Shown piece after piece: positions 1 through 6,917 of a DNA stretch of 64,000 nt (positions are counted from its first letter, which is position 1; each line of letters opens with the position of its first letter). Source of the stretch: Eubacteriaceae bacterium Marseille-Q4139 (GTDB taxonomy: Bacteria; Bacillota; Clostridia; Lachnospirales; Lachnospiraceae); contig JAGTTQ010000001.1 in assembly GCA_018223415.1 (NCBI GenBank), positions 1,957,865 to 2,021,864 on the forward strand, written 5' to 3'. The notes beneath the pieces are model-generated. The model saw only the letters and a list, made by a program, of their open reading frames with translations. It made no database searches and was not told the origin of the DNA. Position numbers and translations under genes: made by a program.

Positions 1-176
1 TCTGACGTAATTCTGAAGAAATGTAAAGATTATGTAAGAAAATGAACAGAGAAAAGTTATGGAATTTCTTAAGAATATGTATTATAATGCATTTGTATCC
101 GAGGTACAGGAACCGAGGTAAGGGAAAGCTAGAAATAGCCTCAAACAGCAAAATCATCAAAATTTGCAAAAAACTA

Positions 177-205
177 TTGATAATTTCTCTTATACGAAGT
201 ATAAT
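177..205 (+). promoter_or_regulatory. Sigma-A promoter of wall-binding protein copy 1
   Basis: -35 TTGATA (177-182), a 17-bp spacer and -10 TATAAT (200-205). The -10 lies inside the block shared by all six paralogues (from 184), while the -35 lies just outside it. At the same distance the other copies have CGGGTA (copies 2-5) or CTATAA (copy 6), so only copy 1 has a complete promoter by sequence. Confidence 0.75.
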
Positions 206-352
206 GACCTCGTAATGCAATTAGGAATTTCAAAGAATTTCAAAAAGAAAAAGGAGAGTGCATTAACTATGAGAAAGCAGATGAAAATTGCTGCGGTTGT
301 TTCTGCGGCAGCTCTGTTGGCATTAGGCGCTTCCATCACTTCTTTCGCTGCC
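184..352 (+). repeat. Shared 169-bp 5' block, copy 1
   Basis: Nearly identical block found six times: 184-352, 2420-2588, 4611-4779, 6833-7001, 9038-9206 (all +) and 13148-13316 (-). It starts at TTTCTC, contains the palindrome TTATAC-GAA-GTATAA overlapping the -10, then the leader, the AAGGAG site and the signal-peptide codons. Sequence to its left differs completely between copy 1, copies 2-5 and copy 6, so the block edge is a shared breakpoint. Confidence 0.85.
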
Positions 353-1816
353 CAGACGGGCACCTGGAAGTATGAGGATGGCGAGTGGTACTGCTATGAC
401 AGAAATGGCGATGTGTATGAGAATACCTTCTGCCTGAGCAATGGCAAAGAATTTTATGTTGGCGACGACGGAATGATGGTTCGTTCCAGCTGGGTTGAGT
501 ACGATGGGGATTACTACTTCGTAAACAGCGCCGGACAGAAGATCACCAACGACTGGAGACTTACGACTCCGTATGATGACGAGGACGCTGAAGAGCAGTG
601 GTTCTACTTCCAGTCCTCTGGTAAGAGAGCTGAGAACAAGAAGCTGGTAATCAAAGGAAAAACCTATTTCTTCGACAGCGAGGGCACTATGCTGACTGGC
701 TGGGTACAGAAGAATGGTGATGAATATGAAGAGGGCGAGGCCGACATCACAGAGGATACCGATGGTTACACCTACTACTGTGATGAGACAGGTGCACGTC
801 TTGAGAAGGCTTGGGTAGAGACCTGGGCTCCGGAAGTTGACGATGAGGATGCTGACACGGATGACCTTCACTGGTATTACCTGAAGAGCTCTGGTGTTGT
901 TCAGACTGGCAAAGCTTCCAACATCAATGGCCAGACCTACTTCTTTGGCGTAAACGGCCAGATGTTAACAGGATGGGTTGCTAAGACCGACAGCAACTAT
1001 GAGATGATCTGGGAAGACGACGCAGATACCGACGGTACATACGGTGATTCCCTGAGCAGCTCTGCATTAGCAGGCGCAGATGTTTACTTCTGTGACGAGG
1101 AAGACGGCCACATGAAGAAGAACAAATGGGTGAAGCTGTGGAACAACGTAGACTTCGGCGAGAACGACGATGACAACGATAAGTATTGGTTCTATCTTGA
1201 GAAGAGCGGTAAGGTTTACGTTCCGTCCATGAACGATGCCTCTGCTATGGATGTTGTTAAGTACAGCTTCATTGACGGTGAGGGCGAGTCCTTCGGTGAA
1301 ATCTTCGAGGCAAAGAACAACGGCAACTCCGTAAAAGCTATTGAGAAGAAAATCAATGGCAAGACCTACTTATTTGATGCAAACGGCCAGATGATCAGCA
1401 AGTTCGTTAAGGACGAAGCTACTGGTTTAATGTACTACTACGGCGGTTCTGATGACGGCGTTATGGAAGAGGGTTCTGTAAGCATTGCTGATGACAGCGG
1501 TGAGACATACAGATTCTACTTCTCCAGCTCCACAGATGCAGATGAATTCTACTACGATGGCGCTGGTGTAAACGGCAACAAGAACGGCAAGCTCTATGAG
1601 AATGGCTTCCTTATCAAGGCAAAGAATGATAAGTATGAGACTTACGATGTAGAGATTGCTGGTGATACCTGCACATTCATCATCAACCAGAGTGGTTCCA
1701 TTCAGTCCTCCACCAAGGAGTACGAAGAGGATGACGAAGTTCTGATTGATGCTACGAATGCTACCTTCAACTCTACTAAGGGTGCAAAGAAGAACAGCGT
1801 AACAGGATTAAACTAA
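269..1816 (+). CDS. Secreted cell-wall-binding repeat protein, copy 1
   Basis: Acidic surface protein of 515 residues. The start is the ATG at 269 with AAGGAG at 251-256; the frame is open further upstream but only through promoter and leader. Residues 1-28 form a Sec signal peptide (MRKQMK, hydrophobic core, ending ITSFAA). The mature part is a chain of aromatic/glycine wall-binding repeats (choline-/glucan-binding-like, for example GKTYFFDSEGTMLTGWV) interrupted by Asp/Glu-rich stretches. No catalytic domain is visible; a structural or adhesive role on the wall is inferred. Its tail groups with copies 3 and 6 rather than 2, 4 and 5. It is the only paralogue with a full promoter, so it is the best candidate for the currently expressed copy. 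Confidence 0.88.
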   Translation: MRKQMKIAAVVSAAALLALGASITSFAAQTGTWKYEDGEWYCYDRNGDVYENTFCLSNGKEFYVGDDGMMVRSSWVEYDGDYYFVNSAGQKITNDWRLTTPYDDEDAEEQWFYFQSSGKRAENKKLVIKGKTYFFDSEGTMLTGWVQKNGDEYEEGEADITEDTDGYTYYCDETGARLEKAWVETWAPEVDDEDADTDDLHWYYLKSSGVVQTGKASNINGQTYFFGVNGQMLTGWVAKTDSNYEMIWEDDADTDGTYGDSLSSSALAGADVYFCDEEDGHMKKNKWVKLWNNVDFGENDDDNDKYWFYLEKSGKVYVPSMNDASAMDVVKYSFIDGEGESFGEIFEAKNNGNSVKAIEKKINGKTYLFDANGQMISKFVKDEATGLMYYYGGSDDGVMEEGSVSIADDSGETYRFYFSSSTDADEFYYDGAGVNGNKNGKLYENGFLIKAKNDKYETYDVEIAGDTCTFIINQSGSIQSSTKEYEEDDEVLIDATNATFNSTKGAKKNSVTGLN

Positions 1817-1864
1817 TATTACAGACGTAATATGATTTCTGAAAAGAAATTCTAATTGCAGCGG

Positions 1865-1894
1865 CAGGCGGGAAGAAATTCCCGCCTGTTTTTT
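1865..1894 (+). terminator. Rho-independent terminator of copy 1
   Basis: Perfect 10-bp stem (CAGGCGGGAA / TTCCCGCCTG) with a GAAA tetraloop, then six T. The same terminator, preceded by the same ATTCTAATTGCA motif, follows all six wall-binding genes. Confidence 0.9.
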
Positions 1895-1903
1895 CAAAAT
1901 GTA

Positions 1904-1932
1904 TTGCTTTTATTTGGAATAATCATTATAAT
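1904..1932 (+). promoter_or_regulatory. Antisense RNA promoter, module A
   Basis: TTGCTT, 17 bp, TATAAT on the + strand, just behind the terminator of copy 1 and pointing at the 3' end of the minus-strand toxin gene. The same promoter recurs at 4096, 6320 and (as TTGTCT) 8612, always with a perfect TATAAT and a 17-bp spacer. Confidence 0.8.
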
Positions 1933-1935
1933 AAA

Positions 1936-1968
1936 GATAAAGAAAGCACCCACTCCAAAAGTGGATGC
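1936..1968 (-). terminator. Toxin mRNA terminator, module A
   Basis: On the - strand GCATCCACT-tttgg-AGTGGGTGC (9-bp stem, one wobble) is followed by TTTCTTT. It would end the toxin mRNA at about 1940. The complementary strand is the first hairpin of the antisense RNA. Confidence 0.55.
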
Positions 1969-2041
1969 CTCACATAAGTGTTTTAGTGTCCTATCGGACA
2001 CCGCCCACTCTGTTGGCAGACAGGGTGGGCATTTTATTTAT
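1939..2041 (+). ncRNA. Putative type I antitoxin RNA, module A
   Basis: Predicted RNA of about 100 nt starting some 7 nt after the TATAAT at 1927-1932. It folds into a 5' hairpin (1946-1968), a small hairpin GTGTCC-tatc-GGACAC (1986-2001) and a terminator (GCCCAC at 2003-2008 pairing with GTGGGC at 2025-2030, then ATTTTATTTAT). It is fully antisense to the 3' UTR and last codons of the toxin mRNA, the geometry of RatA/TxpA and SR4/BsrG in Bacillus subtilis. No ORF is needed to explain it. Transcription is inferred, not shown. Confidence 0.72.
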
Positions 2042-2150
2042 GCTTGTTTCTCTGATCGAGAAAGGCAAGCAGTGTAACGACAAAGATCCCTACGGAAACC
2101 AAAAAGGCCGCCGCGTCCTGGATTGTCGAGAGAATCTCGTACGCTGTCAT
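2034..2150 (-). CDS. Small hydrophobic type I toxin (holin-like/TxpA-like), module A
   Basis: 38-codon ORF starting MTAYEILSTIQD, followed by an uninterrupted membrane segment (AAAFLVSVGIFVVTLLAFL) and a basic tail DQRNKHK. A strong ribosome site (GGGGAGGTGG, 2156-2165) lies 5 nt before the ATG, and a consensus minus-strand promoter lies at 2238-2266. The MTxYE start, single helix and Lys-rich end match the 'putative holin-like toxin' and TxpA/BsrG peptides of Firmicutes type I systems, which damage membranes when their antisense RNA is lost. The ORF is repeated in modules B and C with one substitution each. Toxicity is inferred from family. Confidence 0.8.
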   Translation of the reverse strand: MTAYEILSTIQDAAAFLVSVGIFVVTLLAFLDQRNKHK

Positions 2151-2237
2151 TGACACCACCTCCCCTCTTATGTATTCCCTTGCGGGTACAAAAAAGTGGA
2201 GGCATCCACTCCTGTCATGAGTGCTTTCCTGAGTTTC

Positions 2238-2266
2238 ATTTTACCATGGATGGAAAGGGCTGGCAA
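2238..2266 (-). promoter_or_regulatory. Toxin promoter, module A
   Basis: Minus-strand -35 TTGCCA (2261-2266), 17 bp, -10 TAAAAT (2238-2243), giving a start near 2231 and an 81-nt leader. The toxin mRNA ends are complementary: 2199-2210 pairs with 1960-1971 (12 bp) and 2221-2228 with 1942-1949 (8 bp). A TGTCGAA (0A-like) box at 2285-2291 lies 18 bp upstream of the -35. The rest of 2267-2504 holds the wall-protein leader and no other gene. Confidence 0.72.
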
Positions 2267-2504
2267 TGATGTTTTTCAAGGGGATTCGACAATGAATTCC
2301 CTTCAAAACAGCTTCTCCGGTATAAACATCCGTGCAATTTTATGCCATCCCCACTTCTCAAATACCCTTCTGGCCTTCTATACGCCTCATAAAGGCCATT
2401 TCTACTGCTTTCCGGGTAGTTTCTCTTATACGAAGTATAATGACCTCGTAATGCAATTAGGAATTTCAAAGAATTTCAAAAAGAAAAAGGAGAGTGCATT
2501 AACT

Positions 2505-4025
2505 ATGAGAAAGCAGATGAAAATTGCTGCGGTTGTTTCTGCGGCAGCTCTGTTGGCATTAGGCGCTTCCATCACTTCTTTCGCTGCCAGCAAGGGCACC
2601 TGGAAGTATGAGGATGGCGAGTGGTATTGCTACGACAAAGATGGCTATGTATATGAGAATACCTTCTGCCTGAGCAATGGCAAAGAGTTCTACGTTGGAG
2701 ACGACGGTGCAATGGTTCGCTCCAGCTGGGTTGAGTACGATGGGGATTACTACTTCGTAAACAGCGCCGGCCAGAAGATCACCAACGATTGGAGACTTAC
2801 GACTCCGTATGATGATGACAGCGCAGAGGAGCAGTGGTTCTTCTTCCAGTCCAATGGTAAGATGGCTACCAATAAGAAGCTGACTGTTAAGGGAAAAACC
2901 TATTTCTTTGATACAGACGGTAAGATGTTAACTGGTTGGGTTCAGGAGTCCGGAGATGACTATGTAGAGGCTACGGATACAGGTGTTGCCAATACATATT
3001 ACTGTGACGAAACTGGCGCCCGCCTTACAAAGGCATGGGTTTGGGATTATGCTCCTGGAGTAGAAGACGATGATTCCAATGAGGAAGAGCACTGGTTCTA
3101 TTTAAAGAGCAACGGCAAAATCCAGACTGGCAAGGCATCCAACATCAATGGACAGACCTACTTCTTTGACGAAGAAGGCAAGATGCTGACTGGTTGGGTT
3201 GCTGAGTCCGATAACGATGCATACTATTCTATCCAGGGCAGCGACGACAACGAAGATTATTTTGTTGAGTTGGCAAATGTTGCAGACCAGGGCATGAAGG
3301 CATATTACTGTACTCCGGAAGATGGCCATGTAAAGAAAAATAAATGGATCAAGCTTTGGAAGCCGGAGCATGCTTATGATGAGGATGAGGATAACGGCAA
3401 GAAGTGGTTCTACCTGAACAAGAGCGGTGAAGTTTATATTCCTTCCGAAAGCAATGCAACAGGAACGAAGTATAAATTTGAAGAAGGTCAGTTAGCTGTT
3501 GATACAGAAAACGTTTCCATTTCTGAGAAGAAGATTAACGGAAAAGATTATCTCTTCAATGAAAATGGTGAGATGCTCAGCGGATTCTTAAAGTATAATA
3601 ATGGTATGTATTATCTCGGCGGTTCTGATGACGGTATCATCAAGACTGGTTCCCAGAGCATTAAAGATGACGTAGATGATACTTACAGATTCTACTTTGA
3701 GACCAGCGGCAATGACAAGGGCAAAGGCGTTACCGGCAATAAGAGTGGAAAACTGTATTATGATGGTATGCTGATTAAGGCAGAAGATTACAGATATGAG
3801 ATTGCTGAGGTTGGTGGACGTTGGTTCATCGTTAACCAGAGCGGTTCCATCCAGAGCAGAAATACTGAGTACAAGGAAGATGGAGATACTTTAATTGATT
3901 GCTCCGATAAGTCCGTTGTATTTGAAAACTCCAAGGATGCAACGAATGACAGCATTCCGGTAGGCGCTGTTAGCTCCAGCAATACGAACGTAATCGATGC
4001 CGAGGATTATGTCTATAATAAATAA
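2505..4025 (+). CDS. Secreted cell-wall-binding repeat protein, copy 2
   Basis: 506 residues from the ATG at 2505 (AAGGAG just upstream). Same signal peptide as copy 1, then a conserved N-terminal region (YENTFCLSNGKEFYVGDDG, RSSWVEYDGDYYFVNSAG) and divergent aromatic repeats. The C-terminal third groups with copies 4 and 5 (YRYEIAEVGG, FIVNQSGSIQ) and ends in a family-II acidic tail. It has the shared TATAAT, but the 17-bp-distant hexamer is CGGGTA, so a complete sigma-A promoter is not visible; it is possibly a silent or weakly expressed copy. Confidence 0.85.
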   Translation: MRKQMKIAAVVSAAALLALGASITSFAASKGTWKYEDGEWYCYDKDGYVYENTFCLSNGKEFYVGDDGAMVRSSWVEYDGDYYFVNSAGQKITNDWRLTTPYDDDSAEEQWFFFQSNGKMATNKKLTVKGKTYFFDTDGKMLTGWVQESGDDYVEATDTGVANTYYCDETGARLTKAWVWDYAPGVEDDDSNEEEHWFYLKSNGKIQTGKASNINGQTYFFDEEGKMLTGWVAESDNDAYYSIQGSDDNEDYFVELANVADQGMKAYYCTPEDGHVKKNKWIKLWKPEHAYDEDEDNGKKWFYLNKSGEVYIPSESNATGTKYKFEEGQLAVDTENVSISEKKINGKDYLFNENGEMLSGFLKYNNGMYYLGGSDDGIIKTGSQSIKDDVDDTYRFYFETSGNDKGKGVTGNKSGKLYYDGMLIKAEDYRYEIAEVGGRWFIVNQSGSIQSRNTEYKEDGDTLIDCSDKSVVFENSKDATNDSIPVGAVSSSNTNVIDAEDYVYNK

Positions 4026-4056
4026 TTTCATCCGTATGAAATTCTAATTGCAACGG

Positions 4057-4086
4057 CAGGCGGGAAGAAATTCCCGCCTGTTTTTT
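4057..4086 (+). terminator. Terminator of copy 2
   Basis: Same 10-bp stem and GAAA loop as after copy 1, followed by six T. Confidence 0.9.
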
Positions 4087-4095
4087 CAAAATGTA

Positions 4096-4124
4096 TTGCT
4101 TTTATTTTGGATAATCGCTATAAT
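4096..4124 (+). promoter_or_regulatory. Antisense RNA promoter, module B
   Basis: TTGCTT, 17 bp, TATAAT; equivalent to the promoter at 1904. Confidence 0.78.
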
Positions 4125-4130
4125 GAAGCT

Positions 4131-4233
4131 AAAGAAAGCACCCACTCCAAAAGTGGATGCCTCCTGAATGGTTTTATACGCCTGTTATGGCGTAGCCCAC
4201 TCTGTTGGCAGACAGGGTGGGCATTTTATTTAT
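4131..4233 (+). ncRNA. Putative type I antitoxin RNA, module B
   Basis: Same layout as module A: 5' hairpin, middle hairpin, terminator (GCCCAC 4195-4200, GTGGGC 4217-4222, T-rich tail). The middle hairpin differs in sequence but keeps its fold: TACGCC-tgttat-GGCGTA (4177-4194) instead of GTGTCC/GGACAC. Both arms changed together, which argues for a selected RNA structure and possibly for pairing specificity between modules. Confidence 0.72.
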
Positions 4234-4342
4234 GCTTGTTCCTCTGATCGAGAAAGGCAAGCAGTGTAACGACAAAGATCCCTACGGAAACCAAAAAGGC
4301 TGCCGTGTCCTGGATTGTCGAGAGAATCTCGTACGCTGTCAT
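4226..4342 (-). CDS. Small hydrophobic type I toxin, module B
   Basis: 38-codon toxin identical to module A except Ala13 to Thr (TIQDTAAFL). Ribosome site GGGGAGGTGG just upstream, minus-strand promoter at 4429-4457. The membrane helix and DQRNKHK tail are intact. Confidence 0.8.
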   Translation of the reverse strand: MTAYEILSTIQDTAAFLVSVGIFVVTLLAFLDQRNKHK

Positions 4343-4428
4343 TGACACCACCTCCCCTCTTATGTATTCCCTTGCGGGTACAAAAAGCGGAGGTATCCAC
4401 TCCTGTCATGAGTGCTTTCCTGGATTTC

Positions 4429-4457
4429 ATTGTACCATGGATGGAAGACGCTGGCAA
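4429..4457 (-). promoter_or_regulatory. Toxin promoter, module B
   Basis: Minus-strand TTGCCA, 17 bp, TACAAT. A 0A-like box TGTCGAA lies at 4476-4482, 18 bp upstream of the -35, and a facing TGTCG at 4459-4463 makes an interrupted palindrome. Confidence 0.75.
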
Positions 4458-4695
4458 TGTCGTTTTTCGAGAAGGTTCGACAATAAATTCCCTTCAAAAC
4501 GGCTTCTCCGGTATAAACATCCGTGCAATTTTATGCCATTCCCACTTTTCAAATGCCCTTCTGACCTTCCATACGCCCCATAAAAGCCATTTCTACTGCT
4601 TTCCGGGTAGTTTCTCTTATACGAAGTATAATGACCTCGTAATGCAATTAGGAATTTCAAAGAATTTCAAAAAGAAAAAGGAGAGTGCATTAACT

Positions 4696-6249
4696 ATGAG
4701 AAAGCAGATGAAAATTGCTGCGGTTGTTTCTGCGGCAGCTCTGTTGGCATTAGGCGCTTCCATCACTTCTTTCGCTGCCAGCAAAGGCACCTGGAAGTAT
4801 GAGGATGGCGAGTGGTACTGCTACGACAAGAATGGCGATGTGTATGAGAATACCTTCTGCCTGAGCAATGGTAAAGAATTTTACGTTGGCGACGACGGGA
4901 TGATGGTTCGTTCCAGCTGGGTTGAGTCCGACGGGGATTACTACTTCGTAAACAGCGCTGGTGAGAAAATCACCAACGACTGGAGACTTACAAGTCCGTA
5001 TGATGATGAGAACGCTGAAGAACAGTGGTTCTATTTCCAGTCCTCTGGTAAGAGAGCCGAGGGTAAAAAGCTTTTAATTAAGGGTAAGACCTATTTCTTT
5101 AACGACGAAGGCGAAATGTTAACCGGATGGGTTCAGGAAAGCGGTGACACCTGGGATGAAGGTTCCACAGACGATGTCAAGAACACGGATACATACTACT
5201 GTGATGAGACAGGTGCCCGTCTGGAATCTACTTGGGTATATGACTATGCACCGAGTGTAGACCGTGATGATTCGGGTGATGAGGATGAGCATTATTATTA
5301 CCTGAAGAGTTCCGGAAAAGTTGCTACGGGCAAACAGTCCAATATCAAAGGCCAGACCTATTTCTTTGATAATACTGGAAAAATGTTATCCGGTTGGGTA
5401 GCAAAGACAGACAGCGATGCTGGATATGTTGAGATCTGGAAAGATGACGAAGAATATACAGAGCTTAACCTCGCAGCATTATCTGATGACAGTGTTTATT
5501 TCTGCGGCGACGAAGATGACGGACATATGAAGAAAAACAAATGGATTAAGCTGTGGAATAATAAGATGTATGGCCTGGAAGACGATGATGAGGATAAATA
5601 CTGGTTCTATATCGAAAAGAATGGTGAAGTGTATATCCCGTCCGCAGGTAATGCTAAAGAAATGACCAAATATAAATTTATTGACGGTGAGGGTGAGAAG
5701 GTTCTCGGCGATGTCTTCGAGGAGGATAAAACCGTTAAGGTTACTGAGAAGAAGATCAACGGTAAGACATACTTATTTGATGAGAATGGTCAGATGGTCA
5801 GCAAGTTCGTTATGGACAGCGATGGTTTAATGTATTACTATGGCGGATCTGACGAAGGTGACAGAAAAGATGGTTCTCTTTCCATTAAGGATGATGCGGG
5901 TGAGTCTTATAGATTCTACTTCTCAACCGAGAATAAGCCCGGCCAGGGATACTATAATGCAGCTGGTATTACCGGTGCCAAGAGCGGCAAGCTGTATGAT
6001 CATGGCTTCCTGGTAAAGGCTAATGATTATAAGTATGAGCTTAAAGATGTAACTGCTAAGATTGATGGTGTTGACAAAGAACTTTCCTTCATCATTAACT
6101 CCAGCGGTTCTATCCAGACATCTGATAAGAAGTACGAAGAGGATGATGATTTACTCATCAATACCGAAGGTGCTGTATTCCATAAAGAAAGCACAAATAA
6201 GGGTGCTGCTTATGGAAGCGTAGAAGGTGCTACGGCGCTTTACAGATAA
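4696..6249 (+). CDS. Secreted cell-wall-binding repeat protein, copy 3
   Basis: 517 residues from the ATG at 4696. Signal peptide as in the other copies, then wall-binding repeats with acidic insertions (EDDDEDKYWFYIEKNGE). Its C-terminal half, including YYNAAGITGAKSGKLY and the end AAYGSVEG, groups with copies 1 and 6. It lacks a -35 hexamer at the correct distance from the shared TATAAT. The upstream region 4343-4695 contains the toxin B promoter and the common leader only. Confidence 0.85.
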   Translation: MRKQMKIAAVVSAAALLALGASITSFAASKGTWKYEDGEWYCYDKNGDVYENTFCLSNGKEFYVGDDGMMVRSSWVESDGDYYFVNSAGEKITNDWRLTSPYDDENAEEQWFYFQSSGKRAEGKKLLIKGKTYFFNDEGEMLTGWVQESGDTWDEGSTDDVKNTDTYYCDETGARLESTWVYDYAPSVDRDDSGDEDEHYYYLKSSGKVATGKQSNIKGQTYFFDNTGKMLSGWVAKTDSDAGYVEIWKDDEEYTELNLAALSDDSVYFCGDEDDGHMKKNKWIKLWNNKMYGLEDDDEDKYWFYIEKNGEVYIPSAGNAKEMTKYKFIDGEGEKVLGDVFEEDKTVKVTEKKINGKTYLFDENGQMVSKFVMDSDGLMYYYGGSDEGDRKDGSLSIKDDAGESYRFYFSTENKPGQGYYNAAGITGAKSGKLYDHGFLVKANDYKYELKDVTAKIDGVDKELSFIINSSGSIQTSDKKYEEDDDLLINTEGAVFHKESTNKGAAYGSVEGATALYR

Positions 6250-6280
6250 TTTTTGCGAGAAGAAATTCTAATTGCAGCGA

Positions 6281-6310
6281 CAGGCGGGAAGAAATTCCCG
6301 CCTGTTTTTT
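6281..6310 (+). terminator. Terminator of copy 3
   Basis: Same perfect 10-bp stem with GAAA loop and six T. Confidence 0.9.
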
Positions 6311-6319
6311 CAAAATGTA

Positions 6320-6348
6320 TTGCTTTTATTTGGAATAGTCGTTATAAT
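6320..6348 (+). promoter_or_regulatory. Antisense RNA promoter, module C
   Basis: TTGCTT, 17 bp, TATAAT on the + strand. Confidence 0.78.
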
Positions 6349-6354
6349 AAAGAT

Positions 6355-6455
6355 AAAGAAATCACCCACTCCAAAAGTGGATGCCTCACAAGAAGTTCAG
6401 TGTCCTATCGGACACCGCCCACTCTGTTGGCAGACAGGGTGGGCATTTTATTTAT
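6355..6455 (+). ncRNA. Putative type I antitoxin RNA, module C
   Basis: Equivalent to module A: middle hairpin GTGTCC-tatc-GGACAC (6400-6415), terminator GCCCAC 6417-6422 with GTGGGC 6439-6444. It shares module A's middle-hairpin sequence, so A and C may cross-regulate while B would not. Confidence 0.72.
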
Positions 6456-6564
6456 GCTTGTTCCTCTGATCGAGAAAGGCAAGCAGTGTAACGACAAAGA
6501 TCTCTACGGAAACCAAAAAGGCTGCCGCGTCCTGGATTGTCGAGAGAATCTCGTACGCTGTCAT
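6448..6564 (-). CDS. Small hydrophobic type I toxin, module C
   Basis: 38-codon toxin identical to module A except Gly21 to Glu, which puts a charge in the middle of the membrane segment (FLVSVEIFVVTLL) and may weaken or change its action. Ribosome site and minus-strand promoter (6651-6679) are intact. Confidence 0.78.
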   Translation of the reverse strand: MTAYEILSTIQDAAAFLVSVEIFVVTLLAFLDQRNKHK

Positions 6565-6650
6565 TGACACCACCTCCCCTCTTATGTATTCCCTTGCGGG
6601 TACAAAAAAGTGGAGGCATCCACTCCTGTCATGAGTGCTTTCCTGGTTTC

Positions 6651-6679
6651 ATTGTACCATGGATGGAAGGGGCTGGCAA
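6651..6679 (-). promoter_or_regulatory. Toxin promoter, module C
   Basis: Minus-strand TTGCCA, 17 bp, TACAAT, with a TGTCGAA box at 6698-6704, again 18 bp upstream of the -35. The region 6565-6917 holds no other gene. Confidence 0.75.
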
Positions 6680-6917
6680 TGTCGTTTTTCGAGGAGATTC
6701 GACAATGAATTCCTTTCAAAACAGCTTCTCCGGTATAAACATCCGTGCAATTTTATGCCATCCCCACTTCTCAAATGCCCTTCTGGCCTTCCATACGCCT
6801 CATAAAGGCCATTTCTACTGCTTTCCGGGTAGTTTCTCTTATACGAAGTATAATGACCTCGTAATGCAATTAGGAATTTCAAAGAATTTCAAAAAGAAAA
6901 AGGAGAGTGCATTAACT

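Noticed and set aside
187..205. Similarity of the shared palindrome to a loxP arm (TATACGAAGT)
   Set aside because: Only a short AT-rich match, no 8-bp spacer or second 13-bp arm and no Cre-like gene; kept only as a palindrome of unknown function.
164..268. Longer N-termini for the wall-binding proteins (open frame from 164 and equivalents)
   Set aside because: They run through the promoter and leader, precede a textbook signal peptide, and the AAGGAG site fits the internal ATG.
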